Assembly: GCF_002009175.1 (NCBI RefSeq)
Contig: NZ_CP018047.1
Location: forward strand, 5,332,001 to 5,396,000
Length of the DNA: 64,000 nucleotides
Direction of reading: 5' to 3'
Origin: Streptomyces niveus
GTDB taxonomy: Bacteria > Actinomycetota > Actinomycetes > Streptomycetales > Streptomycetaceae
Within the stretch, counting starts at the first letter, position 1, and each line of letters opens with the position of its first letter. The notes below the pieces were generated by a model. The model did not search any database and had not been told where the DNA came from. It saw only the letters and a program-made list of their open reading frames with translations. This document shows, piece by piece, positions 24,123 through 32,944 of the stretch. Made by a program: the position numbers and the translations under genes.

Positions 24123-26399
24123 ATGTCCGAAGTCAACAGGGGGTCGCGAATCGGCGGCTGGACCCGGTTCGTCACGGCGCGTCCACGGCTTTCGCTGCTG
24201 GTCGCCCTGGTGATCACGGCGCTGGCGGTCGTCGCGGGGAGCGGCGTGGGCGACCGGATGGGCAGCGGTGGCTGGGAGGACCCCGATGCCTCGTCGACCT
24301 ACGCCACGCAGGCGCTGGAGCGTGAGTTCCCCGCCTCCCAGCCGAATCTCCTGCTGCTCGTCGACGCGGGCGACAAGGGGGTGGACGACCCCGCCGTCGT
24401 CGCCGAGGCCGAGCGGCTCACCGAGCGGCTCGCGGCCGAGGAGGGCGTCGTGGGTGTCGGGTCCTACTGGCAGACGCGGGCGCCCGCGCTGCGCGCCGAG
24501 GACGGGGGTGAGGCACTGATCGCGGCCCGGATCACCGGCAAGGAGAAGGAGGCCGGCGAGACCCTGGAGCGGATAGCGCCCGAATTCCGGGGCGCGCAGG
24601 GGCCGGTGGAGGTCTCGGTCGGCGGACCGGTCGCGGTACGGCACGAGATGCAGGCGATCATCCAGGAGGACCTGCTGCGGGCCGAGTTGATCGCCCTGCC
24701 GGTGACGCTGGTGCTGCTCGTGATGGTCTTCGGCAGCGCGATAGCCGCCCTGCTGCCCCTGGGTATCGGCATCGTCGCCATCCTCGGGACCAATGCCGTG
24801 CTTCGGGGAATCACCGAGATCACGGACGTCTCGGTCTTCGCGCAGAACCTCACCACGGCTCTGGGGCTCGGACTGGCCGTGGACTACGCGCTGTTCATCG
24901 TGCGCAGATTCCGGGAGGAGCTGGCCGAGGGCGCGGAGGTGCGGGACGCGGTGGGGACCACGCTCCGTACCGCCGGGCGGACGGTGCTGTTCTCCGCCCT
25001 GACGGTGGCGGTGTCGCTCGCGGCCATGATGGTCTTCCCCCAGTACTTCCTGCGCTCGTTCGCCTACGCGGGGATAGCGGTGGTGCTGCTCGCCGCGGCT
25101 GCCGCGCTGATCCTGCTGCCGGCCGCGCTGATGCTGCTCGGCCACCGGGTCAACTCCCTCGATCTGCGGCTGCTGTTCCGCAGGAGGAAGTCCGCGCCCG
25201 GCCGCGGGACGGCGGCCGGATCCCGGCCCGCGGGACCGGCGGAGGCCGGAGGCTGGGGGCGCACGGCGGCGCTGGTCATGCGCAGGGCTCCGCTCTTCGC
25301 CGTCGCGACGGCCACGGGTCTGGTGCTTCTCGGACTGCCCTTCCTGGGCGTGAAGTTCGGCACGGCGGACGACCGGCAACTGCCGTCGAGCGCCGAGGCC
25401 CGAGTGGTCCAGGAAGACATCAGGGGCGGCTTCCCCGGCAGTCCGGGCGGCGGGCTCGAAGTGCTGGGCGAGGGCGGGGCGACCTCCGCCGAGTACGCGG
25501 ACTACCGCGACCGGGTGGCGGCTCTGCCGGATGTGGAGCGGATCGACGGTCCGGTCGTCGTCGGCGACCACGCGTACTTCACCGTGCTGCCGCGAGGCGA
25601 GGGCGTGGGGCAGGAGGCCCAGCGGCTCGTCCGTGAACTCCGCGCCGAACCGGCCGCCTTTGACACCTCCGTCACCGGTACGGCCGCCGTGCTGGTCGAT
25701 TCGAAGGACGCCATCGCCGACCGGCTGCCCCTGGCCGTGGGCATCATCGTCGTGGTGACGCTGCTGCTGGTCTTCCTGCTCACCGGCAGCGTCCTCATAC
25801 CGATCCAGGCGGTGGCGCTCAACGCGCTCAGCCTGACGGCGATGTTCGGGGCGGTCGTCTGGGTGTTCCAGGACGGCAATCTGTCCGGACTCCTCGGTTT
25901 CACCTCAACGGGTGACATAGAGACGACCCTTCCGGTGCTGATGTTCTGCGTCGCCTTCGGACTCTCCATGGACTACGGGGTCTTCCTGATATCCCGGATC
26001 AAGGAGGAGTACGACCGCGGTGGTGACCACGAACACGCCGTCGTCTTCGGACTTCAGCGCACCGGCGGGCTGATCACGGCGGCAGCGGTGATCCTGGCGG
26101 TGGTCATGGTCGCCATCGGTACCTCGCGGGTGACCAACACCAAGATGCTCGGCCTCGGTATCGCGCTCGCGGTGGTCATGGACGCGATGGTGGTGCGCAG
26201 TCTGCTCGTCCCAGCGGTGATGAAGCTGACGGGCAAGGCGACTTGGTGGGCGCCGGGGCCGCTGCGCCGCTTCCACGACCGGTTCGGGGTGAGCGAGGGC
26301 GGGTCACCCCCGACGGTCGGGGCGAGGGGCGTGGACGGCGGGGGCGGTGCGGACGGGACCGTGTCCGGGGCGGGTGAACGGGACAAGGTCGGGGTCTGA
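24123..26399 (+). CDS. MMPL-family RND transporter
   Basis: A 758-residue membrane transporter of the MMPL/SSD type. Each half has one membrane helix (SLLVALVITALAVVAG; APLFAVATATGLVLLGLPF), a soluble loop of roughly 150 residues, then a five-helix bundle. Conserved GLAVDYALFIVRRFREEL in half one and GLSMDYGVFLISRIKEEYDRG in half two contain the proton-relay Asp-Tyr pairs. ATG 24123 follows GAAGGGG. It is presumably controlled by the divergent TetR. Streptomyces MMPL proteins export lipids, siderophores or antibiotics; the substrate here is unknown. A disordered Gly/Val tail ends the protein. Confidence 0.93.
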   Translation: MSEVNRGSRIGGWTRFVTARPRLSLLVALVITALAVVAGSGVGDRMGSGGWEDPDASSTYATQALEREFPASQPNLLLLVDAGDKGVDDPAVVAEAERLTERLAAEEGVVGVGSYWQTRAPALRAEDGGEALIAARITGKEKEAGETLERIAPEFRGAQGPVEVSVGGPVAVRHEMQAIIQEDLLRAELIALPVTLVLLVMVFGSAIAALLPLGIGIVAILGTNAVLRGITEITDVSVFAQNLTTALGLGLAVDYALFIVRRFREELAEGAEVRDAVGTTLRTAGRTVLFSALTVAVSLAAMMVFPQYFLRSFAYAGIAVVLLAAAAALILLPAALMLLGHRVNSLDLRLLFRRRKSAPGRGTAAGSRPAGPAEAGGWGRTAALVMRRAPLFAVATATGLVLLGLPFLGVKFGTADDRQLPSSAEARVVQEDIRGGFPGSPGGGLEVLGEGGATSAEYADYRDRVAALPDVERIDGPVVVGDHAYFTVLPRGEGVGQEAQRLVRELRAEPAAFDTSVTGTAAVLVDSKDAIADRLPLAVGIIVVVTLLLVFLLTGSVLIPIQAVALNALSLTAMFGAVVWVFQDGNLSGLLGFTSTGDIETTLPVLMFCVAFGLSMDYGVFLISRIKEEYDRGGDHEHAVVFGLQRTGGLITAAAVILAVVMVAIGTSRVTNTKMLGLGIALAVVMDAMVVRSLLVPAVMKLTGKATWWAPGPLRRFHDRFGVSEGGSPPTVGARGVDGGGGADGTVSGAGERDKVGV

Positions 26400-26411
26400 A
26401 CCCGAACCGGG

Positions 26412-26458
26412 CCGAGGGCCCGTACATCCACCGATGGTGTGGAGTACGGGGCCCTCGG
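26412..26458. terminator. Bidirectional hairpin between MMPL and HTH genes
   Basis: CCGAGGGCCCGTAC (26412-26425) pairs with GTACGGGGCCCTCGG (26444-26458), one G bulged, in a 14-bp stem between the convergent MMPL and small HTH genes. Confidence 0.75.
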
Positions 26459-26501
26459 AACCGGTCCTCGGCGGACCCGGCGCGGAGTCAGATCCCGCGC
26501 C

Positions 26502-26699
26502 TCACTCTCTGCGGCCTCTGTTTCCGGGCCGTTTGGCGACCCAGGCGCGGACCGTGTCCGCGTACCAGTAGGGCTTGCCGTTCTCCACGTGGTCCGGTCG
26601 CGGAAGCAGACCGTGCTTGCGGTAGGAGCGGACGGTGTCCGGCTGTACGCGGATGTGTGCGGCGATCTCCTTGTAGGACCAGAGACTTCTGTCCGTCAT
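26502..26699 (-). CDS. Small MerR/AlpA-like HTH protein
   Basis: A 65-residue protein consisting of one winged helix-turn-helix: SLWSYKEIAAHIRVQPDTVRSYRKHGLLPRPDHVENGKPYWYADTVRAWVAKRPG. The KEIAAHIRVQPDTVRSYRKHGLLP stretch is the MerR/excisionase type of HTH, with no ligand domain. ATG 26699 follows GGGAGG. Proteins of this size occur throughout Streptomyces; some are excisionases, but no integrase or att site is next to this one, so a small transcription factor is more likely. Target unknown. Confidence 0.8.
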   Translation of the reverse strand: MTDRSLWSYKEIAAHIRVQPDTVRSYRKHGLLPRPDHVENGKPYWYADTVRAWVAKRPGNRGRRE

Positions 26700-26953
26700 G
26701 CGTGGCACCTCCCTGCGTCCGCCGCAGCGGCGGCCGGGGGGCCGTCGGGAGAGCTGCGACTGAGACGCTGGTGATCACTGAGCCTGTGCCCGTTGAACGA
26801 CGCAGAGTGATGGTGAGGGAGGGGCTGTCGCGCGCCTGTGACGGAAAACCCGCGTAATGGAGATAAGCGTGACGTCAAGCGGATCTCTGTGACAGAAACA
26901 ACGCATGGGAGACAGGGGCGGAGATGGTCCAATTGTTCGACAGGGGGCCGGAG

Positions 26954-27865
26954 TTACGCACCGCACGAGCGGAGGAAACGGCGCGTCCGCTTGGCGATCG
27001 GGTAGGGCTTGTCGGGCGGGCAGGGGTACATGTCCTGTTCGACGATGGCGAAGAGATCGACGTCCAGATTCCGGGCCGCCGTCAGCACCGGCTCCAGCGC
27101 GGGCACTCCGTTCGGCGGCTCGCACATCACGCCACGTCCCACGGCAGGCCCGAACGGCACCTCGTTGGCGATGACATCCGTGAGGATCTCCGGATCCACC
27201 TGCTTGAGATGCAGATATCCGATCCGCTCCCCGTAGGTCTCGATCAGTTTGACGCTGTCGCCGCCGCAGTACGCGTAGTGCCCGGTGTCCAGGCACAGTG
27301 ACACCAGGTCGGGATCGGTGGCGTCGAGGAAACGGCTGACGTTGTCCTCGCTGTCGATGTGGGTGTCGGCGTGCGGATGGACCACGATGTTCAGCCCGAA
27401 GCGGTCCCGCACCTCGCGGCCGAGCCGCTCGGTCTGAGTCGTCAGGTCGTGCCACTGTGCCGGGGTGAGTGTCCGGTCCTCCAGCACCTGCCCGGTCTTG
27501 TCGTCACGCCAGAACGACGGGATGACGACGAGATGGTCCGCGCCCATCTCCCTGGTCAGCGCGGCGATGTCGGCGACATGGGCCCAGGTCTTGTCCCAGA
27601 CGGCGGGCCCGTGGTGAAGGCCGGTGAACACGGTGCCGGCCGAGACCTTCAGGCCACGCAGGGCGGTCTCGTCGGCGAGGCGTGCGGGATCGGTCGGGAG
27701 GTAGCCGTACGGACCGAGTTCGATCCACTCGTATCCGGCCTCGGCCACTTCGTCGAGGAAGCGCTGCCAGGGAACCTGTCGCGGATCGTCGGGAAACCAC
27801 ACGCCCCAGGAGTCGGGGGCCGACCCGACCCTGATGCGGTTCAGCGGGGGTACGGAGGAGGTCAT
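26954..27865 (-). CDS. Inositol-locus TIM-barrel protein (inosose dehydratase / isomerase type)
   Basis: A 303-residue xylose-isomerase-like TIM barrel, divergent from the iol operon. It begins IRVGSAPDSWGVWFPDD, a signature seen in inosose-processing proteins (IolE/IolI/IolH group). Metal-binding strands include YEWIELGPYGYLP, NIVVHPHADTHID, VSLCLDTGHYAY and IGYLHLKQVDPEI. The likely reaction is dehydration of scyllo-inosose to a diketone (IolE) or isomerisation of inosose (IolI); the sequence alone does not decide. ATG 27865 follows GGAAGG. Its promoter must share the 126-nt spacer with iolC, so common control is expected. Confidence 0.85.
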   Translation of the reverse strand: MTSSVPPLNRIRVGSAPDSWGVWFPDDPRQVPWQRFLDEVAEAGYEWIELGPYGYLPTDPARLADETALRGLKVSAGTVFTGLHHGPAVWDKTWAHVADIAALTREMGADHLVVIPSFWRDDKTGQVLEDRTLTPAQWHDLTTQTERLGREVRDRFGLNIVVHPHADTHIDSEDNVSRFLDATDPDLVSLCLDTGHYAYCGGDSVKLIETYGERIGYLHLKQVDPEILTDVIANEVPFGPAVGRGVMCEPPNGVPALEPVLTAARNLDVDLFAIVEQDMYPCPPDKPYPIAKRTRRFLRSCGA

Positions 27866-27931
27866 ACCGGTCAGCCTTCCGGCCGTCCGAGAAGAGTGTC
27901 AAGCCTTCGTCCGAATGTAAGGACAAAACGT

Positions 27932-27961
27932 TGACAGGGGTCGGGAGTGAGCACTAGACCT
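27932..27961 (+). promoter_or_regulatory. Housekeeping-type promoter of the iol operon
   Basis: TTGACA (27932-27937), an 18-nt spacer and TAGACT (27956-27961) closely match the Streptomyces HrdB consensus. The predicted start near 27968 gives a 24-nt leader before the iolC ATG. An inverted GTCC...GGAC pair at 27910-27925 immediately upstream may bind a regulator. Confidence 0.7.
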
Positions 27962-27991
27962 GGCATTGGCCGTCGAAACGAGGGGACGCGT

Positions 27992-29068
27992 ATGCCTGAG
28001 CCGTACGACGTGATCACCATGGGGCGGATCGGCGTGGACCTCTATCCGCTGCGTACCGGAGTCCCGTTGGCGCAGGTCGACACCTTCGGGAAGTTCCTCG
28101 GTGGCTCGGCGACCAATGTGGCCGTCGCCGCCGCCCGGCTCGGCCGCCGTACGGCCGTCATCACCCGCACCGGACGGGACGCGTTCGGGGACTATCTCCA
28201 CCACGCGCTGCGGGAGTTCGAGGTCGACGACCGGTGGGTGACACCCGTCGACGAGTGGCCCACTCCGGTGACGTTCTGCGAGATCTTCCCCCCGGACGAC
28301 TTCCCGCTGTACTTCTACCGGCAGCCCAAGGCGCCCGATCTGGAAATTCATCCGCATGAGCTGGACCTGGACGCCGTCAGGGCCGCGCGGATCTTCTGGA
28401 TGACGGGTACCGGCCTGTGCGAGGAGCCCAGCCGGACCTCGACCCTGACGGCCCTCGGTGCGCGCGGCCGGGCGCGGACACCCAGCCCCGAGGAGCCGCA
28501 GCCCGGACGCCGGCCGGGAACGGACATCACCGTCTTCGACCTCGACTGGCGTCCCATGTTCTGGAAGGTGCCCGCCGACGGCCCGCGTTCCGACGACCCG
28601 CGGGCGCTCATGGCGGCGGCCCGGCCCTTCTACGAACAGGCCCTGCGCCACGCCACGGTAGCCGTGGGCAACCTGGACGAGTGCGAAGTCGCCGTCGGGG
28701 AGCGCGAACCGTACGCCGCCGCACGGGCGCTCCTCGCCGCCGGACCCGAACTGGCCGTCGTCAAACAGGGCCCCAAGGGCGTCCTCGCCGTCCATCGCGA
28801 CGGGACCACCGCCGAGGTGCCACCCGTGCCCGTCGAGGTCGTCAACGGACTCGGCGCCGGCGACGCGTTCGGCGGCGCGCTCTGCCACGGTCTGCTGGCC
28901 GGCTGGGACTTGGAGCGCGTCATGCGGTACGCCAACGCCGCGGGCGCGATCGTCGCAGCCCGGCTCGCCTGCTCCTCCGCCATGCCGTACGCCAGGGAAG
29001 TCGTCCAGGTCCTCGGCGGAGGCCCCGTCCCCGCGCCGGGAACGCTGCCACCGGAGGCCGCTCTGTGA
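27992..29068 (+). CDS. iolC: 5-dehydro-2-deoxygluconokinase
   Basis: A 358-residue PfkB/ribokinase-family kinase that phosphorylates 2-deoxy-5-keto-gluconate in inositol breakdown. Visible: the N-terminal ITMGRIGVDLYPLRTGVPLAQVDTFGKFLGGSATNVAVAAARLG signature and the catalytic VNGLGAGDAFGGALCHGLL near residue 285 (Asp base). A loop of about 20 residues (GARGRARTPSPEEPQPGRR) is inserted in the middle, unusual but common in Streptomyces. ATG 27992 follows GAGGGG. Its stop overlaps the GTG of the aldolase-like gene. First gene of the operon. Confidence 0.95.
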   Translation: MPEPYDVITMGRIGVDLYPLRTGVPLAQVDTFGKFLGGSATNVAVAAARLGRRTAVITRTGRDAFGDYLHHALREFEVDDRWVTPVDEWPTPVTFCEIFPPDDFPLYFYRQPKAPDLEIHPHELDLDAVRAARIFWMTGTGLCEEPSRTSTLTALGARGRARTPSPEEPQPGRRPGTDITVFDLDWRPMFWKVPADGPRSDDPRALMAAARPFYEQALRHATVAVGNLDECEVAVGEREPYAAARALLAAGPELAVVKQGPKGVLAVHRDGTTAEVPPVPVEVVNGLGAGDAFGGALCHGLLAGWDLERVMRYANAAGAIVAARLACSSAMPYAREVVQVLGGGPVPAPGTLPPEAAL

Positions 29069-29946
29069 CCCGAGTCGACGCGTCGGAACTCGTACGGATC
29101 CGTACGCACCACCCCGAGGCGGTCGCCGAGGCCGCGGCCCGCCGTGGCCGCCGCCCCCTGGTGCGCCCCGGCGGCCGGCTGATGATCGTCGCGGCCGACC
29201 ACCCGGCCCGAGGCGCCCTCGCCGTCGGGAACCGCCGGCTGGCCATGGCCAACCGCGTCGACCTCCTGGAACGCCTCTGCCTCGCGCTGTCCCGGCCCGG
29301 CGTGGACGGCGTCCTCGCCACCGCCGACATACTCGACGACCTGCTGCTCCTCGGAGCCCTGGAGGACCGCGTCGTCATCGGCTCCATGAACCGCGGGGGT
29401 CTCGCGGGCGCCGCCTTCGAACTGGACGACCGTTTCACCGGCCACCGCGCCGAGGACATCGCGCGCCTCGGCTTCGACGCGGGAAAGCTGCTCCTGCGCA
29501 TCGACTACGAGGACGCGCGCTCGCCCGACACCCTCCTGTCGGCCGCCCGCGCCGTCGACGCCATGGCGGAGCGGCGACTGCCCGTCTTTGTCGAGCCGTT
29601 CATCTGCCACCGCAGGGACGGACGGCTCGGCAACGACCTGTCGGCCGAGGCGGTGACCCGCTCCATCGCCATCGCCTCCGGCCTCGCCGGCACCTCGGCG
29701 TACACCTGGCTGAAGGTGCCCGTCACCGAGAATCCGGACGACATGGCCAGGGTGATGGAGACGTCCACCCTGCCCGCCGTCCTGCTGGGCGGCGAGATCG
29801 GCGACGACCAGGAAGGCGTGTACGAGAAGTGGCGCAAGGCGCTGCGGCTGCCCACGGTGCAGGGGCTGGTCGTGGGGCGCTCGCTGCTCTATCCGGTGGA
29901 CGGTGATGTCGCGGCGGCCGTCGACACCGCCGTGGGCCTGTTGTAG
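29065..29946 (+). CDS. Cgl0159-type (beta/alpha)8 aldolase of the inositol pathway
   Basis: A 293-residue class I aldolase-like barrel of the Cgl0159 family found in actinobacterial inositol operons. Segments include GGRLMIVAADHPARGALAVG, GVDGVLATADILDDLLLLGAL, VIGSMNRGGLAGAAFELDDRFTGH, GKLLLRIDYEDARSPDTL, LPVFVEPFICHRRDGRLGNDL and AYTWLKVPVTENPDDM, the lysine of TWLKVP being a plausible Schiff-base residue. In this operon it probably replaces IolJ, cleaving 2-deoxy-5-keto-gluconate phosphate to DHAP and malonate semialdehyde. It is coupled to iolC by GTGA overlap. Confidence 0.88.
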   Translation: MTRVDASELVRIRTHHPEAVAEAAARRGRRPLVRPGGRLMIVAADHPARGALAVGNRRLAMANRVDLLERLCLALSRPGVDGVLATADILDDLLLLGALEDRVVIGSMNRGGLAGAAFELDDRFTGHRAEDIARLGFDAGKLLLRIDYEDARSPDTLLSAARAVDAMAERRLPVFVEPFICHRRDGRLGNDLSAEAVTRSIAIASGLAGTSAYTWLKVPVTENPDDMARVMETSTLPAVLLGGEIGDDQEGVYEKWRKALRLPTVQGLVVGRSLLYPVDGDVAAAVDTAVGLL

Positions 29947-30024
29947 GGCCGGGGCCGCCGGACCGCTGTAGCTGTAGAGGACACGGGGAGAGTAGGCAGA
30001 CGTGCGGAGGGATACGGAACGACC

Positions 30025-31005
30025 ATGACGACGGACACCGACACCGACACGGGCTCCGACGGTGAGTTCCTGGAACGGCACGTGCGCGCGGGCAGCGCGG
30101 CGAGCGGCCCGTACGCGCTCGACATCGAACCGCGGCGGGCCGGCTGGCTGCACAGCGCCCTGCGCGTCCTCGACCTGCCGCCCGGTGGTACACACACCCT
30201 GGACAGCGGGGACAGCGAATGGATCGTGCTTCCCCTCAGCGGCGGTTGTACGGTGCACACTCAAGGCGAGATCTTTGAACTGCTGGGCAGAGAAAGCGTG
30301 TTCAGCTCCGTCACGGACTTCGCGTACGTTCCGCGTGACGCCCACGCCCAGATCGCCTCCGGTGCGGGGGGCCGCTTCGCCCTGGCAGGAGCGAAGTGCG
30401 AGCGACGACTCCCCGCTCGCTACGGCTCCGCACCGGAGGTTCCGGTCGAACTGCGGGGCAGCGGCAACTGCTCCCGCCAGGTCAACAACTTCGCCGCGGC
30501 GGACACCTTCGACTGCGACCGGCTGATCGCCGTCGAAGTCCTCACCCCCGGCGGCAACTGGTCTTCGTACCCGCCGCACAAGCACGACGAGAACCACCCC
30601 GGCGTCGAATCCGAGCTGGAGGAGATCTACTACTTCGAGATCGAGGACGGCGGCCTCGGCTACCACCGGGTCTCACCCTCCAGGTCCGGCGGCACCGACG
30701 TCCTCGCCGAGGTCCGCACCGGCGACACCGTCCTGATCCCCGACGGCTGGCACGGCCCGTCCATCGCCTCCCCGGGCCGCGCCATGTACTACCTCAACGT
30801 GATGGCCGGACCGGGCGCCACCAGACAGTGGCTGATCCGCGACCACCCCGACCACGGCTGGATCCGCGACACCTGGCCGGACCAGGCCGTCGACCCCCGG
30901 CTGCCGATGTACGAGGCGCCTGGACCGCTGCCGTCGCGGACACCCTCGCAGGAGCCGCCGAGCCAACCTCCTTATGAGGACGAGGACAAGGAGACCCCCC
31001 GATGA
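30025..31005 (+). CDS. iolB: 5-deoxy-glucuronate isomerase
   Basis: A 326-residue bicupin isomerase converting 5-deoxy-glucuronate to 2-deoxy-5-keto-gluconate. Cupin metal ligands are visible in the second half: SSYPPHKHDENHPGVESELEEIYYFEIE (two His and Glu) and a later VLIPDGWHGPSIASPG (His). The N-terminal tail is Thr/Asp-rich and the C-terminal ~25 residues are Pro/Glu-rich beyond the cupin. ATG 30025 lies 78 nt after the aldolase stop, and the stop overlaps iolD (ATGA). Confidence 0.95.
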   Translation: MTTDTDTDTGSDGEFLERHVRAGSAASGPYALDIEPRRAGWLHSALRVLDLPPGGTHTLDSGDSEWIVLPLSGGCTVHTQGEIFELLGRESVFSSVTDFAYVPRDAHAQIASGAGGRFALAGAKCERRLPARYGSAPEVPVELRGSGNCSRQVNNFAAADTFDCDRLIAVEVLTPGGNWSSYPPHKHDENHPGVESELEEIYYFEIEDGGLGYHRVSPSRSGGTDVLAEVRTGDTVLIPDGWHGPSIASPGRAMYYLNVMAGPGATRQWLIRDHPDHGWIRDTWPDQAVDPRLPMYEAPGPLPSRTPSQEPPSQPPYEDEDKETPR

Positions 31006-32888
31006 GCACACGCCGTCTCACCGTGGCCCAGGCACTGATCGCCTTCCTGTCCCGCCAGTACACCGAACGCGACGGCAACCGCCGCCGGCTGATCGACGCC
31101 ACCTGGGGCATCTTCGGCCACGGGAACGTGGCGGGCATCGGCCAGGCACTCGTCCAGGCCGGCCCGCAGATGCCGTACTTCCAAGGACGCAACGAACAGG
31201 CCATGGTGCACGCCGCCGTCGGCTACGCCCGCCAGAGCAACCGCCTCTCCACACACGCCGTGACGACCTCCATCGGTCCCGGCGCCACCAACCTCGTCAC
31301 CGGCGCCGCCCTCGCCACCGTCAACCGGCTGCCCGTGCTGCTCCTCCCCGGTGACATCTTCGCGACGCACCCCGCCGACCCGGTCCTCCAGCAGCTCGAA
31401 GTGCCCCACGCGGGAGACATCTCCGTCAACGACGCGCTGCGCCCCGTGTCGAAGTACTTCGACCGCGTCTCGCGGCCCGAGGCGCTCGTCCCGGCCGCGC
31501 TCGCCGCCATGCGGGTCCTCACCGACCCCGCCGAGACGGGCGCGGTGACCCTCGCCCTGCCGCAGGACGTCCAGGCGGAGGCGTACGACTGGCCGGAGGA
31601 GTTCTTCGCCGAGCGCGTCTGGCGGGTCCGCAGGCAGGGCCCCGACCCGTACGAACTCGCCGACGCCGTCCAGGCCGTCCGCGCCGCCCGACGTCCGCTC
31701 CTCGTCGCGGGCGGCGGCGTCCACCACAGCGCGGCCGAGGACGCACTGGCCGCCTTCGCGACGGCGACCGGCATCCCCGTCGCCTCCACCCAGGCCGGCA
31801 AGGGCTCCCTGCGCCACGACCACCCGGCGGACGTCGGCGGCATCGGCCACACCGGCACCGCCACCGCCGACGAACTGGCCCGCACCGCCGACCTGGTGAT
31901 CGGCGTCGGCACCCGCTGGTCCGACTTCTCCACGGCATCGGCGACGCTCTTCTCGAACCCGTCGGTCCGCTTCCTCAACATCAACGTCACCGGCTTCGAC
32001 GCCCACAAGCTCGCCGCAGCCCCGCTGGTCGCCGACGCCCGCACCGCCCTGGAAGAACTCACCACGGCCCTCGCCGGCCACCGCGCCGACGCCGCCTACG
32101 TCACCGAGTACGCCGACGACAAGGAGCGCTGGGAGCACCGTGTTGACGCCGCGTTCGACACCTCCGAAGACCTCCTGCGGCCGACCCAGCCGCAGGTCCT
32201 CGGTCTGCTGGACGCGCTCGTCACCGACGACGACATCCTCATCAACGCGGCCGGATCGCTCCCCGGCGACCTCCACAAGCTGTGGCGCTCCCGCTCCCGC
32301 GACCAGTACCACGTCGAGTACGGCTACTCGTGCATGGGTTACGAGATCCCCGCCGCCATCGGCGTGATGCTGGCCGACCCCGGCCGCCCCGTCTGGGCGC
32401 TCGTCGGCGACGGCACGTATCTGATGAACCCCACCGAGATCGTCACCGCCGTCCAGGAACGCCTCCCACTGAAGCTGGTGATCCTCCAGAACCACGGCTA
32501 CGCGTCGATCGGCGGGCTCTCCGAGTCCGTCGGCGCGGAACGGTTCGGTACGGCGTACCGCTACCGCGAGGCCGACACGGTCGGCTCGCCCACGTACACC
32601 GGCGCCCCGCTCCCCGTCGACCTCGCCGCCAACGCGGCGTCGCTCGGGATGCGCGTCATCCGTACCAAAACCATTCGTGACCTGCGCGAAGCCCTCGCCG
32701 CCGCACGTGAGTCCGACGTCCCCACATGTGTCTACGCGGAGACCGAAACCGCAGACACTGTGTCGGGCGCGCCTCCGGCCCAGGCATGGTGGGATGTTCC
32801 AGTGGCCGAGACGGCGACCCGCGCGTCCGCGGTCACGGCACGCGAGGAGTACGACCGCAAAGCCGCAGCTCGCCGCCGCCATCTCTGA
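31002..32888 (+). CDS. iolD: 3D-(3,5/4)-trihydroxycyclohexane-1,2-dione hydrolase (ThDP enzyme)
   Basis: A 628-residue thiamine-diphosphate enzyme that opens the inositol-derived ring to 5-deoxy-glucuronate. The catalytic Glu is in GRNEQAMVHAAVGYARQ near residues 65-80, and the ThDP/Mg motif GDGTYLMNPTEI near residue 467. Central FAD-like domain segments (RRPLLVAGGGVHHSAAEDAL) are present. The ATG overlaps the iolB stop, giving translational coupling; length is normal for IolD. Confidence 0.96.
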   Translation: MSTRRLTVAQALIAFLSRQYTERDGNRRRLIDATWGIFGHGNVAGIGQALVQAGPQMPYFQGRNEQAMVHAAVGYARQSNRLSTHAVTTSIGPGATNLVTGAALATVNRLPVLLLPGDIFATHPADPVLQQLEVPHAGDISVNDALRPVSKYFDRVSRPEALVPAALAAMRVLTDPAETGAVTLALPQDVQAEAYDWPEEFFAERVWRVRRQGPDPYELADAVQAVRAARRPLLVAGGGVHHSAAEDALAAFATATGIPVASTQAGKGSLRHDHPADVGGIGHTGTATADELARTADLVIGVGTRWSDFSTASATLFSNPSVRFLNINVTGFDAHKLAAAPLVADARTALEELTTALAGHRADAAYVTEYADDKERWEHRVDAAFDTSEDLLRPTQPQVLGLLDALVTDDDILINAAGSLPGDLHKLWRSRSRDQYHVEYGYSCMGYEIPAAIGVMLADPGRPVWALVGDGTYLMNPTEIVTAVQERLPLKLVILQNHGYASIGGLSESVGAERFGTAYRYREADTVGSPTYTGAPLPVDLAANAASLGMRVIRTKTIRDLREALAAARESDVPTCVYAETETADTVSGAPPAQAWWDVPVAETATRASAVTAREEYDRKAAARRRHL

Positions 32889-32944
32889 CACCCCCCCCGG
32901 GCGCCGCCCGCGCCGATGGACTCGATGGACCCGAAGGAGACGTA

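Noticed and set aside
28630..30666. 678-codon minus-strand ORF opposite the inositol genes
   Set aside because: Shadow of iolC, the aldolase and iolB; Gly/Val/Arg-rich low-complexity protein.
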